From Anaerotignum propionicum DSM 1682 (GTDB lineage Bacteria; Bacillota; Clostridia; Lachnospirales; Anaerotignaceae): 64,000 nucleotides of DNA. The stretch lies in assembly GCF_001561955.1 (NCBI RefSeq), contig NZ_CP014223.1, forward strand, positions 1,798,001 to 1,862,000, read 5' to 3'. Below, one piece after another: positions 48,223 to 56,597 of the stretch (position 1 is its first letter; every line of letters starts with the position of its first letter). Under the pieces are notes generated by a model. It saw nothing but the letters and a program-made list of their open reading frames with translations, was not told the origin of the DNA and searched no databases. Position numbers and translations under genes: made by a program.

Positions 48223-48645
48223 TCATATGGTAACCCTGTCAATAACTTCAACACCGTCCCACGACCGTTTTGAAAGTATTTCCAAGAAGCCATCCACATC
48301 TTTTGACTTTCTATAAATTGTATATCTTCGACGATTTACATAAAGATGAATCGCATCTGGTGTTAATTTAATTTTGCTAATGTTTGAATAGGGCACTGTG
48401 GTTTTATGACCTAATTTGCTATGATAAACAAATACCTCCTCATCATACTCAACCCTCCAAATTAACCAAGATAAAATTAATACTATTCCCATTGCCATAA
48501 ATATGCCAAATCCTAGGAATACCAAGAAATCATCAGAATCATTTGGAAAGAGAATCATCATAAATAGAATCACAAAAAAAAACAGTGTCCCAACAATGCC
48601 GGCAATCAATTCTGAAATAGGTAATTTTACAATATTACGTTGCAT
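48223..48645 (-). CDS. Two-helix membrane protein with a PH-like soluble domain
   Basis: 140 residues from the ATG at 48645 (RBS GGGAGG). Two hydrophobic helices (LIAGIVGTLFFFVILFMMIL and FLGFGIFMAMGIVLILSWLI) precede a short beta-rich domain (EEVFVYHSKLGHKTTVPYSN, RRRYTIYRKSKDVDGF) of the kind seen in DUF6560/PH-domain-like Firmicute membrane proteins. Function unknown. Confidence 0.65.
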   Translation of the reverse strand: MQRNIVKLPISELIAGIVGTLFFFVILFMMILFPNDSDDFLVFLGFGIFMAMGIVLILSWLIWRVEYDEEVFVYHSKLGHKTTVPYSNISKIKLTPDAIHLYVNRRRYTIYRKSKDVDGFLEILSKRSWDGVEVIDRVTI

Positions 48646-48796
48646 TTTCACACCTCCCTCTTATATTTTATTTGTCCTTAAAATTGTTCAACTACTATAT
48701 TCATTTATGCAGGATTTTGGAGGACTTAACTTGCTGGCAAACCTGCTACCAAAACGTTAATGGAAACAGATCTTCCGAATTAAATTTTTGCTACTT

Positions 48797-49195
48797 TTAC
48801 AACCACCAATTGATTACCCGAGGGGAGTCTTCAGTTTCCATTTTTGTTACCTCAAAATCAATTATTATTCTTGATTTTTTCATGTAACATATTCTTACCC
48901 AACTTCCGACAGGAATTAGTTTTTTATCTTTAATATTCAAGTGATATATTCCGGATTTTTCCTTCTCTTTTTCCAAATTAACAATCATAACCCCATAGGG
49001 TAATATGTCTGAGCATACCCTTTTCTCTATCTTTCCTTCAAAAACATCAGTATTCATTTTATATATATCTTCGAGGATAAAAAATGTACATTTATATTGA
49101 TAAGATAGTGCGCCATAAAGTGAAATTAACACTAAAATGGAACCAACTATATTAAAATTCATATTTATTATCAATGTTAAAAATGAAATTATCAT
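48797..49195 (-). CDS. Hypothetical membrane-anchored protein, probably 5'-truncated
   Basis: 132 residues: a hydrophobic N-terminus (NIVGSILVLISLYGALSY) and a soluble part with GVMIVNLEKEKEKSGIYHLN, then KLIPVGSWVRICYMKKSRII. No family recognised. There is no RBS before either possible start, and the first 50 nt overlap the end of a helicase fragment in another frame, so the beginning was probably replaced by a rearrangement. Confidence 0.45.
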   Translation of the reverse strand: MIISFLTLIINMNFNIVGSILVLISLYGALSYQYKCTFFILEDIYKMNTDVFEGKIEKRVCSDILPYGVMIVNLEKEKEKSGIYHLNIKDKKLIPVGSWVRICYMKKSRIIIDFEVTKMETEDSPRVINWWL

Positions 49196-49430
49196 TTCTA
49201 TACGGAGTTGCAGTAAATAATATCATTTTTTTATCTAAATTGCTGATAGCATTTCTCAATATTCTAGCAGGTTCTCTATGACCCTCATCATAAAAAATGA
49301 TATCTATTGTTTCTTTAATCTTTAATCACAGACAATGCTTGCTTCTGATATTCTTTAATATACTTTTCAACTTCATCCATTGCTATCACATCTCCTATCA
49401 TGAACGCAGAATTAATATCCTGCATTTCCT
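49147..49430 (-). pseudogene. Fragment of a superfamily 2 helicase
   Basis: The minus-strand frame from about 49333 to 49147 reads IKETIDIIFYDEGHREPARI, LRNAISNLDKKMILFTATPY, RNDN. It contains helicase motif II (DEGH) and motif III (TATPYRND) in correct spacing, as in type III restriction/DEAD-like ATPases. Upstream, a 36-codon ORF (MQDINSAFMIGDVIAMDEVE) may be the remnant of its start in another frame. Motif I and everything after motif III are missing. It lies at the edge of the defence island. Confidence 0.7.
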
Positions 49431-49611
49431 TTAATCAAAAATATCTAGCCCAACTTATATTTTACTACCTGCTTCCCATTACAGCAAACTTCTCGACAAA
49501 TTACCATTTATCTAATACAATATAATTTTTCTTTAAGCTAATGAAATCCGTACTTTTAATCTGTCAACGTCGAAATTACCCTATGTCATCTATATTTTCC
49601 CCTAAAAATCA

Positions 49612-49684
49612 GGGCAAAAATCGGGCATTTTTTAGCCTAATTTTTGCCCATTTTTTTCTCCAAAACCACAACATATTGTGGTTT
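49612..49684. terminator. Bidirectional terminator plus adjacent palindrome at the end of the defence operon
   Basis: GGGCAAAAAT (49612-49621) pairs with ATTTTTGCCC (49640-49649), with T tracts on both sides; it lies about 160 nt after the reverse transcriptase stop. A second perfect palindrome, AAACCACAA-CATA-TTGTGGTTT (49663-49684), follows on the operon side, and CCACAAC recurs near 49708. The second repeat may be an element end or a recombination site. Confidence 0.6.
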
Positions 49685-49810
49685 AAGTGCTCTATTTTTC
49701 GTTTTTACCACAACGTGTCATCAGAATCACAGTCTCAACGTGCCTTGAGTAGACAATAATGATGTCGTGGGGAGCTGGTGGTTCCTTGGCGGCTGGATAT
49801 ATTTTATAAA

Positions 49811-50743
49811 TTATATCAAATTATCAATTAGGTCTTTTAAGTTTTTAAAACCTAAATCATTTATAACAATATTCATTTTTTTAGAATATGTATTGAGATA
49901 TCGCTCTCCTTCAACAGAAAGAATAAAAGATTGCATACCTTGAATTTTTTTAGCTTCCAAATACCATTTATCGTCTTTTGTTTCTTTTATAAACAGTCCT
50001 ATTGATCTGTAATACAGATCATCTTTTTGCTTTCTTCCAACAGTTAACATTCGAAAATTATCATCATTTTTAATAATGTTAATTCCAGTTATTCTTACAT
50101 GGTTTGATATATTAAGATTGATAATTCGTGTTTTGCTTGCATTTAATCTTAAATAAGATAGTTTAAGAAGTTCACTTACTTTACTAATTATTTCTTTATT
50201 TATTGGTACAGTATCCTTAGAATTAGATCTATACGAAACCATCATATCGTCTGCATATCGAGTGTAAATAACATTATCCAAATCTAATTTTTTAAGCCAT
50301 CCGTATAAAACACCATCAAAATCCTTAAGGTAAATATTGGCTAGTATCGGCGAAGGTTTTAATCCAATTGCAATACCCCTTTGTCCAGTAGAACATGATT
50401 TTACCAAATCTCTACATTGCTCTAATGTAAAATGCCCTACGCTATTTTTATTTATTTCATAATATAATGTATTTATAAGCCTATCATGAGTAATACTCTG
50501 AAAGAAATCCTTTATATCCATAGAGATAAAGATATCATTGTACATATGTGTTTTAGCATTCGTAACAATGGATCTTTTTTTTATATATGCTTTGGCAAAA
50601 ATTGATTGCTTGAGCCTTTTTTGCAGTGAGATATTAACCTTGTCATGATATTTGATAAGGTCACCATTTCTATCTTTATATGTGGTTATTTTTCTATAAC
50701 CTTTCGCTTTAGGGATATAAAATGTGGATAAATCATTATTCAT
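49811..50743 (-). CDS. Retron reverse transcriptase (St85-type)
   Basis: 310 residues from the ATG at 50743 (RBS GGGGGA). An alternative ATG at 50761 would overlap the effector gene by 13 nt. Reverse-transcriptase motifs: catalytic YADDM (163-167), DIKDFFQSI with the first Asp (76-84), GLKPSPILANIYL (128-140). Retron-specific signs are NAKTH (62-66, the NAxxH box) and ITG at 218-220 (position of the VTG motif that reads the msr). There is no group II intron maturase or endonuclease domain. It copies the msd part of the RNA encoded just upstream of the effector gene into a branched DNA-RNA hybrid. Last gene of the operon. Confidence 0.9.
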   Translation of the reverse strand: MNNDLSTFYIPKAKGYRKITTYKDRNGDLIKYHDKVNISLQKRLKQSIFAKAYIKKRSIVTNAKTHMYNDIFISMDIKDFFQSITHDRLINTLYYEINKNSVGHFTLEQCRDLVKSCSTGQRGIAIGLKPSPILANIYLKDFDGVLYGWLKKLDLDNVIYTRYADDMMVSYRSNSKDTVPINKEIISKVSELLKLSYLRLNASKTRIINLNISNHVRITGINIIKNDDNFRMLTVGRKQKDDLYYRSIGLFIKETKDDKWYLEAKKIQGMQSFILSVEGERYLNTYSKKMNIVINDLGFKNLKDLIDNLI

Positions 50744-50748
50744 ATATT

Positions 50749-51801
50749 TTAATCCCCCCATTCCTTTTGCACAATTGGTTGTATTAAAACCGAATATGAT
50801 TTAAAAATCTCTGATGTGTTTTTCCTAATATCTACACTAATAAGATTATCATCTTCATTTTTTATATGAATTAGGTTACATGCATGCATAATATAAATCA
50901 TAAAAAACAAAGCATTATCAAAGTTTAAATTTGGCTGATTATTAAATCTAATTTTTATTTTACCTTTTACTTCTTTATTTTGATCAACTATGGTATTTTT
51001 CAGCATTTTTATAAACATACTTTTAAATAGATTTTTCAATTCAACTATTCTATTGCATTGTCTAATCTTACAGCGGAATTCATCTATAGATAATAAAGAA
51101 AATACATAATTTTTAAAAACTGCATATTCAAAATTCACATAAGTATCTTTCGTATATGTAATATCAGCATTGACCCTTTTATATCCAACCCCAAATAATC
51201 GCATATTCGTAGTTTGCTGAGTGATTATTTTTGATTTTAGTTGATTTCCTAATTCATAAGGAAACATATTATTCGGAAAATAAGTATAATAGGTATTTCT
51301 ATCTTTAGAAATACCAACTTTTTTTATTTGTGGGTAAAATCTTATAACTTCATTTTTAAGAATAGTTTGTTTTTTGCTCCAAAATTCTAAACTTAAAAAG
51401 GCAGATACTTTTTCTTCCTCTACAGAATATTTTTCTGGAACCAAAGTTATTATCTTACCTTGAAGATTTGTATTACTTGCAAACATAGCTAATTCGCCTG
51501 CAGTAGATATCGACTCATGTATAATAATAACGTTGGTAGCTGTTAGAGCAGCCAAATTCTCAATATTATATAGATTGAAAAGATTAATATCATAATAAGA
51601 TAAAAAACTTTTTTTATCCCCTTTTTTAGAAAAATTAAAATACTTTTCTAAAATTACTACTCTATTCGAGCTATCATCTTTCAAAATTTTTTCTATTGCA
51701 ATTCTTTTGTCGCTATCATTGTCATTAAAATTAGTTCCGCATAAAAATAAAACCCGAATTGGTTCTACAAATTCGGGTTTACTTTTAAAGATATATTCCA
51801 T
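50749..51801 (-). CDS. Retron effector, nucleoside-deoxyribosyltransferase-like (St85 family)
   Basis: 350 residues from the ATG at 51801, chosen because GGAGG lies 8 nt upstream. A longer frame to 52005 exists but runs through the structured msr-msd RNA and has no RBS. The N-terminal domain looks like a nucleoside 2-deoxyribosyltransferase/TIR-like fold: VLFLCGTNFND (17-27), NVIIIHESISTAGELAMF (90-107), with Glu103 as candidate catalytic residue. The C-terminal half is AT-rich-coded, basic and may bind the msDNA-RT complex. In type II-A retrons such effectors are N-glycosidases that are held inactive by the RT-msDNA and released on phage infection. Confidence 0.8.
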   Translation of the reverse strand: MEYIFKSKPEFVEPIRVLFLCGTNFNDNDSDKRIAIEKILKDDSSNRVVILEKYFNFSKKGDKKSFLSYYDINLFNLYNIENLAALTATNVIIIHESISTAGELAMFASNTNLQGKIITLVPEKYSVEEEKVSAFLSLEFWSKKQTILKNEVIRFYPQIKKVGISKDRNTYYTYFPNNMFPYELGNQLKSKIITQQTTNMRLFGVGYKRVNADITYTKDTYVNFEYAVFKNYVFSLLSIDEFRCKIRQCNRIVELKNLFKSMFIKMLKNTIVDQNKEVKGKIKIRFNNQPNLNFDNALFFMIYIMHACNLIHIKNEDDNLISVDIRKNTSEIFKSYSVLIQPIVQKEWGD

Positions 51802-51820
51802 TATACATCCTCCATAAAAA

Positions 51821-52002
51821 GTGTCCCACAAAAATTTGTTAAAGTTAGTCACAAAAGAATTTGATTTTGTAAGGTCCAGAACAAGTCGTTCTGGCCGATA
51901 AATTAAATTCTCAAATATTTGAGGCATCAAATTCAAATTTTTCAAGATTGTGATTTCATTAACCTCAGAATGCTGAGGTGGCATAGAGCCGTACTGGGAC
52001 AC
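51821..52002 (-). ncRNA. Retron msr-msd non-coding RNA
   Basis: About 182 nt between the operon's 180-residue gene and the effector. The two ends are exactly complementary: GTGTCCCA at the 5' end (52002-51995) and TGGGACAC at the 3' end (51828-51821), the expected a1/a2 repeats. A first hairpin with stem ACCTCAG/CTGAGGT (51979-51962) fits the msr. A long imperfect stem, TCACAA...GAATTTGAT with ATCAAATTC..TTGTGA (51953-51926 with 51865-51849), encloses the hairpins CTCAAAT/ATTTGAG and CCAGAAC-GACTT-GTTCTGG (51894-51876), which fits the msd. The G following a1 (51994) is a candidate branch point. The region has stops in other frames and no RBS, and it explains the overlong ORF upstream of the effector. 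Confidence 0.8.
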
Positions 52003-52054
52003 CATAATTATAGCAAAATAATTATACTAGAAAATCAATAAAAAATCAAATGCT

Positions 52055-52597
52055 TTACGACCTTATGTAGTATGCAAATGTATTTTTTAACTTTTCTTTG
52101 TTTCTATCTGTTCTTTCTTTTTCAGCTATTAAATTAAGTAACCCAATTAGATCATTTCCATTTAAATCAATATCAGCAGGGTTTTCGCATTGAACACTAT
52201 TAAATTCTTCTGAAAATGATATCCCCAAAATTTTGAATTGTGTTTTTCCTAATGTAAATATAATTTCATTTAAATCTTTGTTAGCAATTAAATTCAATAT
52301 GTTCTTTTCTAAATAATCATAAAATATTTTCTGATTAACTTTAATTTTTTTAATAATAAAATTAACATCTTTATCAGAAAAATGGACTTTTATGTTATTT
52401 ATTTGATCATGCAAAATTATAGTGGTTTTTTTTATTTTTACAGCATAAAAACCATGCGAAAACTTAATTTTATCTAAATCAAATATAATAGGTTGATAAA
52501 AATACAGTTCCTTGCTTAAATAAACTTTCTCATCAGAATTGTTTTTCTTTATAAACTCACTTTTATCTTTATCCATTTGCAATAAGTAATTTTCCAT
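52055..52597 (-). CDS. Unrecognised 180-residue protein between Gabija-like and retron genes
   Basis: Start ATG at 52597 (MENYLLQMDKDKSEF) with RBS AAGGAAG; an extended frame to 52678 starts with TTG and has no RBS. Lys- and Ile-rich, no membrane helix, no signal peptide. Segments such as FYAVKIKKTTIILHDQINNI and NLIANKDLNEIIFTLGKTQF suggest an alpha/beta domain; the end is polar and helical (LLNLIAEKERTDRNKEKLKN). No family recognised. It lies 190 nt after gajB-like and 52 nt before the msr start. Conserved position would make it a new defence component; alternatives are an accessory of the retron or an unrelated cargo gene. Confidence 0.6.
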   Translation of the reverse strand: MENYLLQMDKDKSEFIKKNNSDEKVYLSKELYFYQPIIFDLDKIKFSHGFYAVKIKKTTIILHDQINNIKVHFSDKDVNFIIKKIKVNQKIFYDYLEKNILNLIANKDLNEIIFTLGKTQFKILGISFSEEFNSVQCENPADIDLNGNDLIGLLNLIAEKERTDRNKEKLKNTFAYYIRS

Positions 52598-52787
52598 ATA
52601 TCTTCCTTTTATAGTTTTTAAATATCTTATACTTTTCCCCTTTAATTCATGGGAATCAACGTCAATATTGTTTATCAAAATTTGTTCACATCACTATACA
52701 ATTGGTTGTTGCATTTTTTCTGAACAAGGGTGTTATTTTTCACATTGTTTAACACTCCTTTTATTAAAATCTATTATATCATCCTGC

Positions 52788-54503
52788 TTAGCTTTTTGTT
52801 CTTACCTCCCTAATCTCAAAGTTATTTAGTTTACGTCTGTTTTCATCCGACAACTGCGGAATAGAAATATACAGATTTTCCATAGTTCTACTTAAAGCTA
52901 CATAATAAACTCTATGGCTTTCATTACCCATATCAGGGTTAAGTAAAAAAGATAATTCAGTTTCTTCGTTATATTGTTCTTTAGGTTCCAATAGCAGTAA
53001 AACGTTTTTAAATTCATCACCTTTAGCCTTATGGATGGTTCTAAATTTACCATCATCATCGGCTATTGTTATCACACAAGCTACTTTATTATAGGTCAAG
53101 TTTTTATAATAATTATTAGCTTTTCCACTTGTTACTTTTGCTTTAACACCATAAAATCCAAATATATAATTATTATAAAGTTCCTTAATATTAATTTGCT
53201 GTATTCTTGAATAAAGATTATATAATCTTTTTAAATTTTCTAATGTAGCCTTGTCGTCAAAATCTTTTATTTTCCGATAAGCTTTTTTCATGTATTTAAT
53301 TGCATCTTTAAATTTATCTTGTTTGCAGCATTCTAATGAATGAATTATATAAAATATCATCTTCCCACGATCTCCATCAGAAAAAATAAATTCATCAAAT
53401 ATATTCTCAGAAAAATAATTATCAATACCATACTGTATCATGTTGCATAATTCATTCTTAAAGGATAGTGTATACAATTCATCTTTATTACATAATTTAA
53501 TTGCCTCATTATACGAATCAATAAAGCCCCCTATTAAAATTGTAGGTTTGTGTCCATGTTTGTTTTCTGGCGATTCTTGATGAAAATTTTTATCATTTCG
53601 CATATAATTTAAAATGCCTATTATTTCTTGTGTGCTACGATGATTATCTTCAATATAATATGTTTTAAGTTCTGGCAAGTCAAATTCAGTAAATTGTGTC
53701 ACATCTGCACCTTGAAACTTATAAATTGATTGACACTCATCACCAATAACTCCAACAATAGTTTCTTTTTCAGCAATAAGCTTTAATACTTTTGTTTGAA
53801 TAGGATTAGTATCTTGAAATTCATCCACTAAAACATATGGAAATTTACCTCGAATAATCTCTAAAATACGAGGGGATTTTTCAATTATCTTAATGCTTAA
53901 AAATAACACATCATCATGGGATAACAAACCTTTTTCCCAACAAATTTTTTTGTATTCTAAGTAGGAATCCTTTTTAATATTGTAAGATCCAACTTTTCCT
54001 TCCCAAATTTCTTTAAAGCGCAATATTAGTTCTCCATCGTCTAAATACCAATGTAATTTAGATAATTCTTTAGCTAATTTATTATTATCATTTAGCGCAT
54101 ATTGCCTTGTTCTCCGCTTCCATTCATTCATTATGCTAAATGTTGGCACTATGTCATCATGACCATCAATATTAATAAAATCAAATTTATAATCATCCTC
54201 AAGAACCCATAAATAGGGATTAACAATATTTAGATATAAAAAGCTATGAATTGTAGTTACATCTACATAATCTATAGATTTACCTAATCTGGAAATTATT
54301 GTTTCTACACCAACATTAGTATATGTGATGCAAGCTATTTTTCTTATGTCAGAAATCTTATCAGATTTTTCAATAATATGATTGATATGATTAATAAGAA
54401 ATCTAGTCTTACCAGCACCAGGCCCAGCAACAATTTTAAAATGATTCGAAATATTAATTCTTTCGTCGCTATCTTTTAATTTTTTTGCTACTGACAAATC
54501 CAT
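52788..54503 (-). CDS. UvrD/PcrA-like superfamily 1 helicase (GajB-like)
   Basis: 571 residues. SF1 motifs in order: Walker A VAGPGAGKTRFL (25-36), motif Ia TYTNVGVET, motif II VLVDEFQDTNP, motif III GDECQSIYKFQGAD, motif IV region YYIEDNHRSTQEI, motif V HKAKGDEFKNVLLL, motif VI YYVALSRTMENLYI. Gabija GajB is about 490 residues; this one is longer through an insertion in the middle. It overlaps the OLD-nuclease gene by 16 nt, the typical gajA-gajB coupling. In Gabija, GajB reacts to free DNA ends and supports GajA. Confidence 0.85.
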   Translation of the reverse strand: MDLSVAKKLKDSDERINISNHFKIVAGPGAGKTRFLINHINHIIEKSDKISDIRKIACITYTNVGVETIISRLGKSIDYVDVTTIHSFLYLNIVNPYLWVLEDDYKFDFINIDGHDDIVPTFSIMNEWKRRTRQYALNDNNKLAKELSKLHWYLDDGELILRFKEIWEGKVGSYNIKKDSYLEYKKICWEKGLLSHDDVLFLSIKIIEKSPRILEIIRGKFPYVLVDEFQDTNPIQTKVLKLIAEKETIVGVIGDECQSIYKFQGADVTQFTEFDLPELKTYYIEDNHRSTQEIIGILNYMRNDKNFHQESPENKHGHKPTILIGGFIDSYNEAIKLCNKDELYTLSFKNELCNMIQYGIDNYFSENIFDEFIFSDGDRGKMIFYIIHSLECCKQDKFKDAIKYMKKAYRKIKDFDDKATLENLKRLYNLYSRIQQINIKELYNNYIFGFYGVKAKVTSGKANNYYKNLTYNKVACVITIADDDGKFRTIHKAKGDEFKNVLLLLEPKEQYNEETELSFLLNPDMGNESHRVYYVALSRTMENLYISIPQLSDENRRKLNNFEIREVRTKS

Positions 54504-56596
54504 TTTATCGCCTCACTTATATATGTTGGGACTACAAAGTCAAAAACTTTTTCTTTAGTGTCACTACTATTTTTAATATTACTAGAAATAATATATGAAA
54601 GCTCTTGTGCTACTTCACCTTTTTTGATTGAATTTAAATATCTTGCTGCAATAATATGTTTTGCAATTCTTGATGGTTCAAGTTTCGTTATTTGTAAAAA
54701 ATTATTTATTATATCTTTAAATTTACCATTACGCATATTTTTCACTAAATCTTCTGTCTGTGATTTGTTGATATCATCATGATATTTTTCCATCATATTC
54801 TTAATTTCTTCTTTATTTGCTACTGATTCGGTAAGTAATTGATCACATTTAATGTTCTCAAGTATCATTTCATACTCAAATGTAGAGCCCTCTTTTTGCG
54901 TATAAACTCTAATTAAATCCGTTTTCTCTCTTTGCTGATACAATTCAGTTAAAGGATTGGATGTTTTTTTATATTCATAATTCAATTTGTCACTTTCGAG
55001 TAAAAAGGGAAAGCAAGATTTCCAACTACTATTTTCATCATCTTCTTCTGTTGTTTTATCCTTAATTTTTTTCATCACTGGATCCTTATCCGTAAGACAG
55101 ACTATTTTTTTAGGAATTGCATATTGACTCTTATTTGTATCAAATAATTTTAAAAAATGATTGAAATATCTTCCATTAACATTTATAACCGAAACATGTG
55201 AATCAGTTAAATCTAAATTGCTATATTTTGCAAATTCAGGTAGTAATAATTGTTCTGCAATACCCTCAACAAAAACAATGCTTTTTGCAAAGAACATGTC
55301 GGCTTTTGTGACGTCCAAAAACCTTTCTACATATTTTTTTGATGCTTGGTCTTCTTCACTTTGAGAAAAAACTTTGCCTGGATATGCAATTTTTGTTTCA
55401 TCCTCAGATTTATATAAAACTATAATGGAATCCAAATCCACCGCTGCTGTTATGCTAGGGGAATGAGTCGTAATAAAAATTTGTCTCACTTCATGCATAC
55501 TATTCTCATTTAAAAACTTCAAAAGCTTATATTGCATATTAGGATGCAAATGTGCTTCTGGTTCTTCTATTGCTAAAACAGGAAAAACTTTAGCATTATT
55601 ACCCATATATTCTCCTGAAGCATTCTTTTGCATCTTTGCGAGTAATAATGATATATATATCAGATTATTATATCCCAACCCATTACGTGTTGCAGGAAGT
55701 TTTACTCCTGTTTTATTTTCCACTACCAATCTCAAAGCTGAATACAGTTCTGTATCTAAAATTTTCCCATCAAAAGAAGGTGTTATATTATCAAAATCAG
55801 CACCTGTTTTCTCGGCGTATTTCAGCATTTCTTTTTTGCCGCCACTCATCCTAGTATGTAAATCTGCAATTAATACATCTGCTTTTTTTGAGAAATCTTT
55901 CTTCTTTAGGCGTATTTGTTCTTGTTTATCCTTTTTGCTTAATTTTTCATCAATTTTAATATCATAATCCATATAAAAATCAATAACTTCTCTTAATAAC
56001 GTATTCCTTCCAGTAAATAAATCTCGTTCCACATCACGAATGGCATCTAAATATTGATAATCAAACTTTTTTATACTGTCCGAATCAACTGATGTCCTAT
56101 GTTTATGATTTCCGATGAAAATTTTTGATGTATATTTTCTCAAAAAAGTAGTTTCTATTTCTCTCCAATAATCTTCAATATCTTTATTTGTTAATTTTCC
56201 TATTATTGATTTATAGTCATCTTCCTCTTTATCTGGAAGTGAAAATTCATATGTTATTGTTGCTTCATATGGTTTTTTAATTTTTGTTAGCCAAGTAGCA
56301 ACCGTAATCAAGTCTTCCGAATATTCTTCTTCATTTTCCGATTCAACTAATTTTGCACTAATGACAATTTTGGGTGGGCTTGTCTTTAATTCTTCAATAC
56401 TTGTATTATGATTAAAGTCATCAATAGATAATCTCTTAGAAGAGCCCTCTGAAAACAATAATTCTAATGCTTTAATAATAGTGGTTTTCCCCGAGTTATT
56501 AGCACCTACAATAACATTTATGTCCTTAGTGAATTGTATCTTTGTACTTTTTTTAAATCCTCTAAAATTTGTAAGGTTTAACTCTTGTATATACAT
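54488..56596 (-). CDS. OLD-family ATP-dependent endonuclease (GajA-like)
   Basis: 702 residues. ABC-type ATPase head: FRGF (11-14), Walker A GANNSGKTT (31-39), Walker B IEEPEAHLHP (343-352), THSP (377-380). A coiled-coil arm (about 215-260) interrupts the head. TOPRIM nuclease: VFVEGIAEQLLLPEF (441-455, catalytic Glu444) and CLTDKDP (500-506, Asp503/Asp505). The OLD nuclease followed by a UvrD helicase on the same strand with overlap is the Gabija arrangement, although this protein is about 120 residues longer than the Bacillus GajA. Alternative: an OLD nuclease effector like that of retron Eco8, but a separate effector sits next to the retron here. Very AT-rich codon use. Confidence 0.85.
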   Translation of the reverse strand: MYIQELNLTNFRGFKKSTKIQFTKDINVIVGANNSGKTTIIKALELLFSEGSSKRLSIDDFNHNTSIEELKTSPPKIVISAKLVESENEEEYSEDLITVATWLTKIKKPYEATITYEFSLPDKEEDDYKSIIGKLTNKDIEDYWREIETTFLRKYTSKIFIGNHKHRTSVDSDSIKKFDYQYLDAIRDVERDLFTGRNTLLREVIDFYMDYDIKIDEKLSKKDKQEQIRLKKKDFSKKADVLIADLHTRMSGGKKEMLKYAEKTGADFDNITPSFDGKILDTELYSALRLVVENKTGVKLPATRNGLGYNNLIYISLLLAKMQKNASGEYMGNNAKVFPVLAIEEPEAHLHPNMQYKLLKFLNENSMHEVRQIFITTHSPSITAAVDLDSIIVLYKSEDETKIAYPGKVFSQSEEDQASKKYVERFLDVTKADMFFAKSIVFVEGIAEQLLLPEFAKYSNLDLTDSHVSVINVNGRYFNHFLKLFDTNKSQYAIPKKIVCLTDKDPVMKKIKDKTTEEDDENSSWKSCFPFLLESDKLNYEYKKTSNPLTELYQQREKTDLIRVYTQKEGSTFEYEMILENIKCDQLLTESVANKEEIKNMMEKYHDDINKSQTEDLVKNMRNGKFKDIINNFLQITKLEPSRIAKHIIAARYLNSIKKGEVAQELSYIISSNIKNSSDTKEKVFDFVVPTYISEAIKWICQ

Positions 56597-56597
56597 A

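Noticed and set aside
48069-48299. 76-codon minus-strand frame
   Set aside because: It overlaps the end of the membrane-protein gene and a better coding fragment in another frame; no RBS.
49811-50743. Group II intron reverse transcriptase
   Set aside because: No maturase or endonuclease domain, no intron RNA domain V seen, and the retron-specific NAxxH motif is present.
51802-52005. N-terminal extension of the retron effector
   Set aside because: It coincides with the structured retron RNA and lacks an RBS, while a strong RBS precedes the ATG at 51801.
54488-56596. OLD nuclease as the retron's own effector (Eco8-like)
   Set aside because: It is paired and overlapped with a UvrD helicase, and a separate NDT-like effector adjoins the retron RT.
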